Positions 45,563 to 54,270 of a DNA stretch of 64,000 bases are shown here, piece by piece (within the stretch, counting starts at the first letter, position 1; each line of letters begins with the position of its first letter). Under the pieces are notes generated by a model. It saw nothing but the letters and a program-made list of their open reading frames with translations. It searched no databases and had not been told where the DNA came from. This DNA is from Paraburkholderia tuberum STM678 (GTDB lineage: Bacteria > Pseudomonadota > Gammaproteobacteria > Burkholderiales > Burkholderiaceae). A program made the translations under genes and the position numbers. The DNA lies in the NCBI RefSeq assembly GCF_902833905.1, contig NZ_CADFGP010000034.1:28027-92026 (forward strand), given 5' to 3'.

Positions 45563-46678
45563 ATGCCGAAACTTGCATACGACATGTCGCCGGCCGACCA
45601 GCGCGCGGCGATCAACTTCCACCGCACCAATTGGCGCATCGACTTCCCGGGCGCCGAGCGGTTCTTCCGCCCCGAGTGGCGCGAGAACTACGAACTCGCG
45701 ATGGACGCGGCACCGGAGGCCGTGCAGCAAAGTCTGGTGACGACGGAAAACGCCGGTATTCCCGCGTTCCTGTCGTTTTTCATGGACCCGGACATCCTGC
45801 GCGTGCTGACCGCACCGAACGAGGCGGCCGAGATCTTCGGCGAGAAGCAGAAGGGCGAATGGACCTCCACGAGCCTGATCTTCCCGGTGGTCGAGCGCAC
45901 CTACGAGGTGTCCACCTACGGCGATTACAACAACAACGGCCGCGCGGGCATCAACACGAACTTTCCGGAGCGTCAGCCGTATCTGTACCAGACTATCTGC
46001 GAGTACGGTGACCTCGAAATCGACCGCGTGGGGCTGGCGAAAATCGGCTTCGTTGCCGAGCAGAAGGAAGCCGCGATCGACGGTCTGAACAAGTTCCAGA
46101 ACCTGACGTACTTCCGCGGCGTCGCCGGCTTGCAGAATTACGGCGCGCTCAACGACCCGGCGATGTGGCCGGCGATCGCGCCTGCGCCGAAAGCTGCGGG
46201 CGGCACGCAATGGCTCAACGGCACTTCGTTCAACGCCACGCCGAACGAGATCTACAACGACATTGCCGCGCTCGCAATCCAGATCATTAACCAGTCGGCG
46301 GGCCGGGTTAACACGAAGTCGCGTTTCGTGCTCGGTATGTCGCCGAGCCGCGAAGGTGCGCTCACGGCAACGAACGGCTTCAACGTGAACGTGGCGGCGC
46401 TGCTCGAAAAGAACTTCCCGCGCATGGAGATTCGCAGCGCGGTGCAGTACGGCGCGCGCACCGCACAGAACCCGCAGGGTTCGGTTGCGGGCGAGATCAT
46501 GCAGATGTTCTGTCCCGACGCGACCGGCCAGGACTCGGGCTTTTGCAGCTTCCCCATGAAATTGCGCGCAGGCCAGGTCGTGCGTGCGCTGTCGTCGTGG
46601 GCACAGAAGATGAGCCAGGGCAGCAGCGGCTTCATCCTGCGCCAGCCGTTTGCTATGGGAACGATGGTCGGACTCTGA
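45563..46678 (+). CDS. Major capsid protein (DUF2184 family)
   Basis: 371 residues. RTYEVSTYGDYNNNGRAGIN, RQPYLYQTICEYGDLEIDR and a C-terminal GSSGFILRQPFAMGTMVGL fit DUF2184 capsids with an HK97-type fold. Confidence 0.88.
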   Translation: MPKLAYDMSPADQRAAINFHRTNWRIDFPGAERFFRPEWRENYELAMDAAPEAVQQSLVTTENAGIPAFLSFFMDPDILRVLTAPNEAAEIFGEKQKGEWTSTSLIFPVVERTYEVSTYGDYNNNGRAGINTNFPERQPYLYQTICEYGDLEIDRVGLAKIGFVAEQKEAAIDGLNKFQNLTYFRGVAGLQNYGALNDPAMWPAIAPAPKAAGGTQWLNGTSFNATPNEIYNDIAALAIQIINQSAGRVNTKSRFVLGMSPSREGALTATNGFNVNVAALLEKNFPRMEIRSAVQYGARTAQNPQGSVAGEIMQMFCPDATGQDSGFCSFPMKLRAGQVVRALSSWAQKMSQGSSGFILRQPFAMGTMVGL

Positions 46679-46703
46679 CCTGTTGCGAAACCGTAGTGAT
46701 GAA

Positions 46704-46731
46704 CGCCCGGCACGTCCGGGCGGTTTCTATT
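46704..46731 (+). terminator. Hairpin after the capsid gene
   Basis: CGCCCGG, loop CACGT, CCGGGCG, then GTTTCTATTT. Weak T tract, so it may be a partial terminator or mRNA end protector. Confidence 0.5.
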
Positions 46732-46749
46732 TGACGTGGAGAAATACGC

Positions 46750-47232
46750 ATGGCAACTCAGGAATCGACTGCTGCCCTGAAGAAAAGCAACGACGTGGAA
46801 GCGAATGCAACCGTCATCGTTGCATCGAAGCTGCCGATGGACCTCATCGCACGACTTTACAATGCCGTCGAGCGCGCGGAGCCCGTCATGGGCGGAGGCG
46901 TTCGCAAGTTCAGGGTCTATGAGCCGCGCCCCGATACGAAGGCCTTTATCTTTCAAGGCAATTCGTTCCCGCAAAACAAAGGGGCTCACCAGCGCATCGT
47001 CGCCGGTTACGCGCTCACGCACGACATCCCGAAAGCGTTTTGGGACGAATGGCTGGCGCAGAACGAGAAGTCCGACTACATCACGAACGGCATGATCTTC
47101 GCGCATACGCAGGACGGAAGCACGGTCGCGCATGCGAAGGAGATGGAGGGCGAGAAGTCGAATCTCGAGCGTCTTGACCCGGACAATCTGCCGAAGGGTC
47201 TCAAGACGGATGACACGCGCCGCGCGAGTTGA
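46750..47232 (+). CDS. Phage structural-region hypothetical protein
   Basis: 160 residues, basic-polar, with KKSNDVEANATVIVASKLPM and GYALTHDIPKAFWDEWLAQN. Lies between capsid and connector genes; likely a head accessory protein, exact role unknown. Confidence 0.65.
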   Translation: MATQESTAALKKSNDVEANATVIVASKLPMDLIARLYNAVERAEPVMGGGVRKFRVYEPRPDTKAFIFQGNSFPQNKGAHQRIVAGYALTHDIPKAFWDEWLAQNEKSDYITNGMIFAHTQDGSTVAHAKEMEGEKSNLERLDPDNLPKGLKTDDTRRAS

Positions 47233-47234
47233 TC

Positions 47235-47684
47235 ATGACTACCGCAGGGGTAGTGCACTTCTCGTACACGCGGTGGGCCGCGCGGTACCCGGAACTGGCG
47301 AAGTGGGTGTCGGCCGCAACCGCGCAGGAGTATTTCAACGAGGCGCAGCTCTACTGCGATAACACTCCGCGCAGCATTGTGCGCGATCTGAACGAGCGCG
47401 CGCTGTTGCTGAACATGGTGACGGCCCACATCGCGGCGCTGAACGCGCCGTTGAACGGCAATGCGCCGTCGCCGCTCGTCGGCCGCATCGGCAGCGCGAC
47501 ACAGGGCAGCGTATCTGTGCAAACGCAGCTAGACCTGCCCTCCGGCAGCGCGCAGTGGTATGCGCAGACGAAGTACGGCTTTGCGTTCTGGCAGGCGACG
47601 GCGAAGTATCGAATGATGACCTACTGGCCTGGTCCGACGCCGGTCGTCAATCCGTGGGGCCGCGACAGGTTCGGGAGGCGATGA
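47235..47684 (+). CDS. Head-tail connector (DUF4054)
   Basis: 149 residues. FSYTRWAARYPELAKWVSAA, YCDNTPRSIVRDLNERALLL and the YGFAFWQATAKYRMMTYWPG end are typical of DUF4054 adaptor proteins. ATG at 47235. Confidence 0.8.
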   Translation: MTTAGVVHFSYTRWAARYPELAKWVSAATAQEYFNEAQLYCDNTPRSIVRDLNERALLLNMVTAHIAALNAPLNGNAPSPLVGRIGSATQGSVSVQTQLDLPSGSAQWYAQTKYGFAFWQATAKYRMMTYWPGPTPVVNPWGRDRFGRR

Positions 47685-48160
47685 TGGCGGGCGTAATGAA
47701 GGGCGGCCGTGCGCTACAGGCGCATCTGCAACAGGCCGTCGAGAAGCTGCAAACGAAGACGCTGCGCGTCGGCTTTCTGGAGGGGGCGACCTATCCAGAC
47801 GGAACGCCGGTCGCGCAAGTCGCGGCGCTCAACGAGTTCGGTCATACGGTGGCGGCAGACGAGGGCGAGTACTTCGTACTTCCGCGGCCGTTCTTCCGCA
47901 ACATGATCCACGAGAACAAAGCCGGCTGGGGTGCAGCCCTGGGCGCGGTGCTGAAAAGCACCGGATACGACGTCGACAAGGCGCTCGCGACGATGGGCCT
48001 CGGCATGGAGGACCAGTTGCAGGAATCGATACGGCAACTGACGAGCCCGCCGCTGGCGGAGTCCACGATCGCACGGAAGGGCTTCGATAAACCCCTGATC
48101 GACAGTAGCCACATGATCAACAGCACCGGCTCAGACGTGGTTGAGGGGAGCGGCGAATGA
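47681..48160 (+). CDS. Phage neck/HK97 gp10-like protein
   Basis: 159 residues. RVGFLEGATYPDGTPVAQVA, NEFGHTVAADEGEYFVLPRP and PLIDSSHMINSTGSDV resemble neck/tail-completion proteins with this GxxYxDGxxVAxxAxxNEFG pattern. GGGAGG ribosome site; start overlaps previous stop. Confidence 0.72.
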   Translation: MMAGVMKGGRALQAHLQQAVEKLQTKTLRVGFLEGATYPDGTPVAQVAALNEFGHTVAADEGEYFVLPRPFFRNMIHENKAGWGAALGAVLKSTGYDVDKALATMGLGMEDQLQESIRQLTSPPLAESTIARKGFDKPLIDSSHMINSTGSDVVEGSGE

Positions 48161-48546
48161 ATCTGCACGGAATAGTGTCGCCGATCATAGCGGCAGTGAA
48201 TCCGATGACCGACGCGACGCTGCGTCGCAGTGCTGGCTACGACACCGGGCCCGACCTCCGGCAGGTGCCGAAATACGCCGACACCGGAGTGACCGCACAG
48301 GTGCAGGCGTTGACGGCGATGGAGTTGCAGCACATCGCGGGGCTCAACCTTCAGGGCGTGCTGCGCGCGGCCTACCTGTATGGCAACGTGCAGGGCGTCG
48401 TGCAGGGCGATAAGAAGGGTGGCGATCTGGTGCTGTTTGCCGACGACGACGGCGTGCGCGCCGATCTGCGCGGCACGACGTGGCTGGTCGTGCAGGTGCT
48501 GGAAACGTGGCCGGACTGGTGCAAGGTGGTTCTATGCCAGCAATAG
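48157..48546 (+). CDS. Phage neck-region protein
   Basis: 129 residues. Ends KKGGDLVLFADDDGVR, RGTTWLVVQVLETWPDWCKV, typical of a small head-tail joining protein located between gp10-like and tail terminator genes. ATGA overlap with the previous gene. Confidence 0.62.
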   Translation: MNLHGIVSPIIAAVNPMTDATLRRSAGYDTGPDLRQVPKYADTGVTAQVQALTAMELQHIAGLNLQGVLRAAYLYGNVQGVVQGDKKGGDLVLFADDDGVRADLRGTTWLVVQVLETWPDWCKVVLCQQ

Positions 48547-49112
48547 CGCCGAGCATCACCGAAGACCAGATCGTCGTCGCGCTCGGCGCGTATTTGCATT
48601 CACTCGTGGACTGCGAGGTGGTGCGCGGGCAAGGCAATCGCGTGCCCTTGCCGGACGGCCCGTGCATCGTCGTGACGCCGCTGCGCCAGGATCCGCTGGC
48701 CACGAACGTCTCCACCTACGACCCGAATGCGCAAACGCGCACCGTGCGCCGCTCGACCGAATGGCGCGCGCAACTCGATTGCTACGGCGCGGGTTCATCC
48801 GAGCGCGCCGCCGTAATCACCACGCTCTTTCGTGACATCTATGCGTGCGAGTTCTTCGCAGACCAGCTCACGGGCGTGCAGCCGCTCTATGCAACCGCAG
48901 CCCGACAGGGCCCGATCGTTGGTGGCAGCAAGCAGTACGAGGACCGGTGGACGTTCGAAATCGTGATGCAGATCAATCCCGAGGTGACGCTGCAGCAGGA
49001 CTTCGCCGTCGAGCTCGAAATCGGCACTGCCGGAAACCCAGTGACGGCCGAAACCACGACCGTCCAGGCGTGGAATGGCCTAATCGACGTCGACAAGTTC
49101 CTGCGGCAGTAG
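48534..49112 (+). CDS. Phage tail terminator-like protein
   Basis: 192 residues. CIVVTPLRQDPLATNVSTYD, WRAQLDCYGAGSSERAAVIT and YEDRWTFEIVMQINPEVTL are typical of the LIC_12616-like/tail terminator group preceding sheath genes. Confidence 0.65.
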   Translation: MPAIAPSITEDQIVVALGAYLHSLVDCEVVRGQGNRVPLPDGPCIVVTPLRQDPLATNVSTYDPNAQTRTVRRSTEWRAQLDCYGAGSSERAAVITTLFRDIYACEFFADQLTGVQPLYATAARQGPIVGGSKQYEDRWTFEIVMQINPEVTLQQDFAVELEIGTAGNPVTAETTTVQAWNGLIDVDKFLRQ

Positions 49113-49135
49113 CCGCCGCGCACATCACGCACACA

Positions 49136-49162
49136 GGGCGCCTTCGGGCGCCCGCTTTTTTT
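49136..49162 (+). terminator. Terminator-like hairpin before the sheath gene
   Basis: GGGCGCC, loop TTCG, GGCGCCC, then GC and seven T. Lies between tail terminator and sheath genes. Confidence 0.75.
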
Positions 49163-49171
49163 GGAGCACCC

Positions 49172-50647
49172 ATGCCCAAAGCCATTCCAATTTCGCAGAT
49201 CGTCAGGATTCTGCCGGGCGTTCTGGCCGCCGCCGGGAGCGCCGTCTATCTGAACGGCTTCATCCTGTCGCAATCTGCGCGATTGCCGACCGGTCAGGCC
49301 GTTCCGTTCGCGGACGCCGACGACGTGGGCGCGTACACCGGCCCGCAGTCGATCGAAGCGCAGATGGCTACCATCTATTTCCGAGGCTTCCAGAATTGCA
49401 CGAGGACGCCGGGACAACTCTATCTCGCGCAATACAACGAGGAACCCGTCTCCGCTTGGGTGCGCGGCGCGTCGCTCGCCGCGATGTCGCTCGACGAGCT
49501 CAAGCAGGTTAGCGGCCCGCTCGCCATCACGGTGAGTGGCGTCGATCATTCGGCGGAGATCGACCTGTCTGCCGTAACGAGCTTCTCGGACGCGGCGCAG
49601 ACGCTTTCGACCGAACTTGGCCTGGCAGTCACCTTCGACTCGCTGTCGCAGGCGTTAGTCGTGACGGATGTGACAACCGGTGCCGCGTCCACCATTGCCG
49701 CCGCGACCGGCGCTGCCGCGACAGCGCTCGGCCTCGATGCTGCATCGGGCACGACGGTGTCCCAGGGCGCCGACGCTGCAGACCCTCAGACCTTCATGGC
49801 GAATCTGATCGCTAACGTCACGCAGAACTGGGCGCTGTTCGCAACCACATGGGAGCCCAAGACAGCGGACAAAATCGCGTTTTCGAAGTGGGCCAACAGC
49901 ACGGATCAGCGCTTTGCGTACGTCGGCTTCGACTCGGACCCGCAGGCGAAGGTGGCCGGCTCGACGTCGACGTGGGGCTATGCCGTCAAGTACGCGAACA
50001 TGGACGGCTCGGTGCCGCTTTGCGGCGACTACACCCACGCGGCTTTCGTACTGGGCTTCGCCGCGTCGCTCGACTTCGACCGCCTGAACGGGCGCACGAC
50101 GCTGGCCTTCCGTATGCAGTCGGGACTGCTGCCTTCGGTCAAGAACGGGTCGGACGCGCTCGCGCTGAAGGCCAACGGTTACAACTTCTATGGCGCATAC
50201 GCGAACGCGACCACGCAGTGGAATTTCGTGTACGGCGGCACGATCTCGGGTCAGTGGGCCTGGCTCGACAGCTTCCTGAATCAGATCTGGATGAACGCCA
50301 ATCTCCAGCTTGCGATGGTGCAGTTGCTGATTGGCGTCGGCTCGCTGCCGTACAACACGCAGGGCTATTCGATGGTCGACGCGGCATGCATGGACCCCAT
50401 TGCGAAGGCCGTCAACTACGGTGCGATCCGCACAGGTATCCCGCTCTCCGAATCCGAAAAAGCGCAGATCCAGAACATGCTCGGCTTCGACGCCTCAACG
50501 ACCATCGAGGCGAAGGGCTTCTATCTGCACATCGCACCTGCGACCGCGGATATCCGCGCGCGGCGCGGCAGCCCGTCGATGACGCTTTTCTACACCGATG
50601 GCGAGAGCATTCAGGAACTCGATCTCGCCAGCATCTGCGTGGTCTGA
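49172..50647 (+). CDS. Contractile tail sheath protein (DUF3383)
   Basis: 491 residues. Begins ISQIVRILPGVLAAAGSAVY, with PQSIEAQMATIYFRGFQNCT, WEPKTADKIAFSKWANSTDQ and AYANATTQWNFVYGGTISGQ, all typical of DUF3383 sheaths. Shows the phage has a contractile tail. GGAG precedes the ATG. Confidence 0.9.
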   Translation: MPKAIPISQIVRILPGVLAAAGSAVYLNGFILSQSARLPTGQAVPFADADDVGAYTGPQSIEAQMATIYFRGFQNCTRTPGQLYLAQYNEEPVSAWVRGASLAAMSLDELKQVSGPLAITVSGVDHSAEIDLSAVTSFSDAAQTLSTELGLAVTFDSLSQALVVTDVTTGAASTIAAATGAAATALGLDAASGTTVSQGADAADPQTFMANLIANVTQNWALFATTWEPKTADKIAFSKWANSTDQRFAYVGFDSDPQAKVAGSTSTWGYAVKYANMDGSVPLCGDYTHAAFVLGFAASLDFDRLNGRTTLAFRMQSGLLPSVKNGSDALALKANGYNFYGAYANATTQWNFVYGGTISGQWAWLDSFLNQIWMNANLQLAMVQLLIGVGSLPYNTQGYSMVDAACMDPIAKAVNYGAIRTGIPLSESEKAQIQNMLGFDASTTIEAKGFYLHIAPATADIRARRGSPSMTLFYTDGESIQELDLASICVV

Positions 50648-50702
50648 CGCTGACGGATCCATTTGACGTAGACGTGTGCGGGTATCTCCGCTCACACATC
50701 TG

Positions 50703-50731
50703 AAAGTCGCCTTCGGGCGGCTTTCGCTTTT
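50703..50731 (+). terminator. Hairpin before the tube gene
   Basis: AAAGTCGCC, loop TTCG, GGCGGCTTT (one G:U), then CGCTTTTC. Confidence 0.6.
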
Positions 50732-50744
50732 CTGGAGTGCCTCG

Positions 50745-51194
50745 ATGTCAACAATCACTTCGGCAAACTCGGCGTTCAGTCTTGCCGTGACGAACCTGTA
50801 TCCCACGCCGCAGGCGATTCAAGGGTATGCGGCCGATGACGCGTTCAGTGCCGATGCCGTCGACGTGGCAGAGATTGTCATGGGCGTGGACGGCCATATG
50901 AGTGGTGGCTTTGTGTTCAACCCGACGAATCTGCGTGTCGCGATCATGCCCGATTCGCCGTCGCTCGAATTCTTCGAAAACTGGATGACCGCGCAGCGCA
51001 CCGCGCGCGAGGTCTATTACTGCAACGGCTCGATTTCCATTCCGTCGATCGCGCGGAAGTATTCGTTGATGAATGGGATCTTGCGCTCCGGCTACAACAT
51101 CGTGAATGCGAAACGGGTGCTGGAACACGTCATCTACACCATTGCGTTCGAGCGCTGCATCGGCGAGCGCTCTGCCGGAGGCACGACAGCATGA
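50745..51194 (+). CDS. Tail tube protein (DUF3277-like)
   Basis: 149 residues. AIQGYAADDAFSADAVDVAE, MGVDGHMSGGFVFNPTNLRV and IPSIARKYSLMNGILRSGYN match the tube protein that follows sheath genes in DUF3383 phages. Confidence 0.8.
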   Translation: MSTITSANSAFSLAVTNLYPTPQAIQGYAADDAFSADAVDVAEIVMGVDGHMSGGFVFNPTNLRVAIMPDSPSLEFFENWMTAQRTAREVYYCNGSISIPSIARKYSLMNGILRSGYNIVNAKRVLEHVIYTIAFERCIGERSAGGTTA

Positions 51195-51577
51195 GAAAGA
51201 CGCTGACGTACACCGTGCCGGCCGACGGTAGCCGCGACGCGGGGAAGATGTTCAAGCTCACGGAGATGTCGGCCGACTCCGCCGAAAAGTGGGCCATTCG
51301 CGCGCTGCTCGCGCTGGGGCGATCCGGCGTTGACTTGCCAGCGGGCATTGAGCGTGAGGGTATGGCGGCGATGGCGCGCATCGGACTGGAGGCGCTAATG
51401 CGCGTGGACTTCCACGACGCCGAACCGCTGCTCGACGAGATGATGGGGTGCGTGCAGATTTGCCCCAACGCGAACGATCCAGGCGTGGTCCGAAGTCTCG
51501 TCGCCGACGACATCGAGGAAGTCGCCACTCGCGTCAAATTGCGACGAGAGGTGTTCCGTCTGCACACGGGTTTTTAG
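51191..51577 (+). CDS. Tail assembly chaperone, first frame (G-like)
   Basis: 128 residues. MRKTLTYTVPADGSRDAGKM, FKLTEMSADSAEKWAIRALL. Equivalent to lambda gpG. ATGA overlap with the tube gene. Its end (HTGF, then stop) lies on the slippery sequence that allows a -1 shift into the next frame. Confidence 0.85.
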   Translation: MRKTLTYTVPADGSRDAGKMFKLTEMSADSAEKWAIRALLALGRSGVDLPAGIEREGMAAMARIGLEALMRVDFHDAEPLLDEMMGCVQICPNANDPGVVRSLVADDIEEVATRVKLRREVFRLHTGF

Positions 51578-51801
51578 CAGGCCGTCAGGTACTGGATTTC
51601 GGCATACCTGACGGCCCGAACGTGCCGTTGATGGCATACGCGAATGTCCCGCACTCCATTGGGTTTGTGATCAGCAGCAGGCTGTGCAGCCCGCACGAGT
51701 TGCAGACGATCTACGGCCTCGAAGACATGTGGGACATGATCGAGGTCCATTCCGTGAACATTCACAACCAGAACATGGTGGCTCGTGGCAACAATCATTG
51801 A
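51191..51801 (+). CDS. Tail assembly chaperone, frameshifted fusion (GT-like)
   Basis: The -1 frame after the heptamer continues FLAGRQVLDFGIPDGPNVPL, then MAYANVPHSIGFVISSRLCS and ELQTIYGLEDMWDMIEVHSV, typical of the T extension of tail chaperones of this phage group, which lacks its own start. Coordinates span both frames; the shift is at about 51574. The GTG of the tape measure lies within its 3' end. Confidence 0.82.
51568..51616 (+). promoter_or_regulatory. Programmed -1 ribosomal frameshift signal
   Basis: Slippery heptamer GGGTTTT at 51568-51574, read G-GGT-TTT in the zero frame, directly before the TAG stop. After a 5-base spacer, a 12-base perfect stem (51580-51591 with 51605-51616, GGCCGTCAGGTA / TACCTGACGGCC) with a 13-base loop follows. 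Confidence 0.85.
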
Positions 51802-53824
51802 CAGCTTGGTCGTAATGCTCGGCTTGGACGTCTCTGGCTATCAGAAGGGGGTCAGCGAGACTGACCGCGCAGGCAAGCAACTTGCCACCGGACAGGAAGC
51901 GAACGCCAAGAAGGTTACCGACTCGGCGAAAAAGGCGAGCAACGAACAGATCGCTGCCGCGAAGAAGGCTCAGGAGCAAGCCGCAAAACTTGCGCAGGGC
52001 TACGTGAAGGTCCGCAACGAAATCCTGTCGATGGCCGGCGTTGCGGCGGGCGCAGCGGGTATCAAGAGCTTTTTCGCATCGGTTGTCGGCGGCCAGGCGC
52101 AGATCGGCGCGACGGCCCGTAACTTCAGCATGGCTGCACGCGAACTCGATGCGTGGCACAAGAGCGCGCAGGCGGCGCTAGGCGGGACGGCCGAAGGCTT
52201 CGACAGGTCCGTTCAGTCTATTCTCAGCGGCGTTGAAGCGCTGAAGGCAGGCGACGCGAACAATCCAGTCGTCGCGACGTTGCGCGCCATGAATGTTCAG
52301 CTCGTGGACTCGGCCGGCAAGATGCGGCCGATGAAGGACGTGCTGCTCGACCTCTCGGCCGCGTTTCAGAAGATGCCGAATCGCCAGGATCAGATGTTCT
52401 GGGCGAACAATCTTGGCATCGACGAGGGCACCTTGAACATGCTTCGCCAGGGGCGTGACGGGTTGCAGGGCGTCTATGAGGCCAACTTTCGCAATTCTAA
52501 GGTCACAGAAGAAAGCGTCCGCCAAGCAGAGGCGACGCGCCAGGCGTGGGCGGAACTAGGCAATACGTGGCAGGACGTCAAGAACACCCTGTTCACAGAC
52601 CTTAATCCGGCCGTGAAAGGGCTGACGGAATTCCTGAAGGAGCTGAGTAAGGTGATGGAGGCGCACCCGAACGCTTCCGGGACAATATTTGGCGTTTTGC
52701 TCGCCGGGAGCACTCTGAGCGGGATCAAGATGCTGACCGGTGCGGTGGGCGGTCTGGCCGGTGCTCTTGGCGGCCTTGCGCGGTTCGGCGGTATTGCGGC
52801 TTCGGGCGTGGCGGGATGGAAGATCGGCGATGCGCTGCGAGACAAGCTCGACAAGTTCATTTCGGATCAGTCGGACGGGAAATATCGGTCGCTGTCGGAC
52901 ATTCTCACGAACACTGACCGCAGCAAACTCGACTCCGCTGGCGGCTTCACGCAGGAAGAACTGAATAGTGTGAAGGACCGGGGCGGCGTCAAGTTGACGG
53001 CAGACGCGCAGCAGCGCGTGGCGCAACTCGGCGATCAGTTGTCCGCGCCACTCAAGGAAGCGGCTCAACCGCTCAAGGACGCAGCAAGGCGACAGGACGC
53101 AGCATCGAACTTGCAACGCGAGGCATCGAGGGCGCTTCTCGGTGCGGCACGGGAAATCGCGACCGTTTTGTCGACAAACGCCCGCGCTGCCGAGCAGCCA
53201 GTCGGCAGTCCTCTGGCTGGAGTCAGCCGTAGGGTCCAGGATTGGGCCGCGAAGTTGAATTTCGCGGGACTCGAGAAGCAACATGGGTTGCCGCCGGGTC
53301 TGCTGTCGTCGATGGCCCAGCAAGAGTCCGGCGGCAACGCTGCGGCGGTGTCTAGAGCGGGCGCACGTGGGTTGTTTCAGTTTATGCCCGCGACGGCGCG
53401 CGAGTATGGTATCGACCCGATGGACCCGGTGCAGTCGGCCAGCGCGGCCGCGCGCAAGATGGCCGGATTGATGCGGCGCTATCGCGGCAACCTCTCGCTG
53501 TCACTCTCCGCATACAACTGGGGCGAAGGCAACGTGGACCGCAAGGGTATGGCGCGCGCGCCGGCCGAGACGGCGCAGTATGCCCCGGCGATCTTGGGAC
53601 GCATGGGAGGCGGTCCGTCGATGGGCTCGATGCTGACCGCGGCGGGCAACGCCCAATATGGCGGCGGCGCCACGACAAACCATAACTCGTCCGAGGTGAG
53701 CATCGGATCCATTACGGTTGTCGCAAGCGATCCCAGCGACGGGGCCAAGGTAGGCGCCGATCTGCGCCGGGATATTCAGCAGAACGGGCTGATCGCGGCC
53801 AATTCTGCTTGGGGAATGGCGTAG
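51785..53824 (+). CDS. Tape measure protein with lytic transglycosylase domain
   Basis: 679 residues that set tail length. N-terminus MATIIDSLVVMLGLDVSGYQ with an Ala/Lys-rich coiled coil, central hydrophobic Gly-rich segment (SGTIFGVLLAGSTLSGIKML). The C-terminal region has a lytic transglycosylase-like SLT domain (about residues 500-610: SSMAQQESGGNAAAVSRAGA, RGLFQFMPATAREYGI) with catalytic Glu at 514, which could cut peptidoglycan during entry. GTG start inside the chaperone frame. Confidence 0.88.
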   Translation: MATIIDSLVVMLGLDVSGYQKGVSETDRAGKQLATGQEANAKKVTDSAKKASNEQIAAAKKAQEQAAKLAQGYVKVRNEILSMAGVAAGAAGIKSFFASVVGGQAQIGATARNFSMAARELDAWHKSAQAALGGTAEGFDRSVQSILSGVEALKAGDANNPVVATLRAMNVQLVDSAGKMRPMKDVLLDLSAAFQKMPNRQDQMFWANNLGIDEGTLNMLRQGRDGLQGVYEANFRNSKVTEESVRQAEATRQAWAELGNTWQDVKNTLFTDLNPAVKGLTEFLKELSKVMEAHPNASGTIFGVLLAGSTLSGIKMLTGAVGGLAGALGGLARFGGIAASGVAGWKIGDALRDKLDKFISDQSDGKYRSLSDILTNTDRSKLDSAGGFTQEELNSVKDRGGVKLTADAQQRVAQLGDQLSAPLKEAAQPLKDAARRQDAASNLQREASRALLGAAREIATVLSTNARAAEQPVGSPLAGVSRRVQDWAAKLNFAGLEKQHGLPPGLLSSMAQQESGGNAAAVSRAGARGLFQFMPATAREYGIDPMDPVQSASAAARKMAGLMRRYRGNLSLSLSAYNWGEGNVDRKGMARAPAETAQYAPAILGRMGGGPSMGSMLTAAGNAQYGGGATTNHNSSEVSIGSITVVASDPSDGAKVGADLRRDIQQNGLIAANSAWGMA

Positions 53825-54193
53825 CTACTTGAGTGGCCGATAGCGGCTGTCGGGGCGGTATGCGTCCGCAGGGTGCAGGCAGTCATCGAGCATGGCGGTC
53901 GCAATTGTGTTGGCGTCAAAGCGTGTGAACGTCGGATTGAAGTTGACCTGATTGACGATGTTTTTCAGGTCTTTTGTCGTCAGCCACGATTCCTTCGGGA
54001 CCTGTGCCTTCATCTCAGCTTCGATGTTCGCGTGCTGGTCCTTCGGTGAATATCGGATATCGCGTAACGACGCGACGCGCCCGACGATCGCGGCGCGCTG
54101 TCGGCATTCCATGAAGCTGTTTCCCGCCGCCACGGCACCTTGTGCGCAGGCGGTAGCGACCGCGACAACGGCGAGTGCGCAAGCCAGTCTCAT
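53825..54193 (-). CDS. Secreted moron protein on the opposite strand
   Basis: 122 residues with signal peptide MRLACALAVVAVATACAQGA and cleavage near VAA-GNS. The mature part has two Cys (MECRQ and DDCLHP) that could pair. AAGGAG lies 6 bases before the ATG. It is the only minus-strand gene in the tail cluster and its stop adjoins the tape measure stop, so it likely is an independently expressed cargo gene in the lysogen. Confidence 0.7.
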   Translation of the reverse strand: MRLACALAVVAVATACAQGAVAAGNSFMECRQRAAIVGRVASLRDIRYSPKDQHANIEAEMKAQVPKESWLTTKDLKNIVNQVNFNPTFTRFDANTIATAMLDDCLHPADAYRPDSRYRPLK

Positions 54194-54270
54194 GCCCTTC
54201 TCCTTTTTGCAAACCGGTCATCGTACCGCAGCGCCTTGTGCACTAATCTCGAAAACACTTCGATCGACCA

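Noticed and set aside
53825..54193. Reading the minus-strand gene as a lysis protein (Rz/Rz1 type)
   Set aside because: It has a cleavable-type signal and no TM anchor, coiled coil or lipobox, and it is not with holin or endolysin genes.
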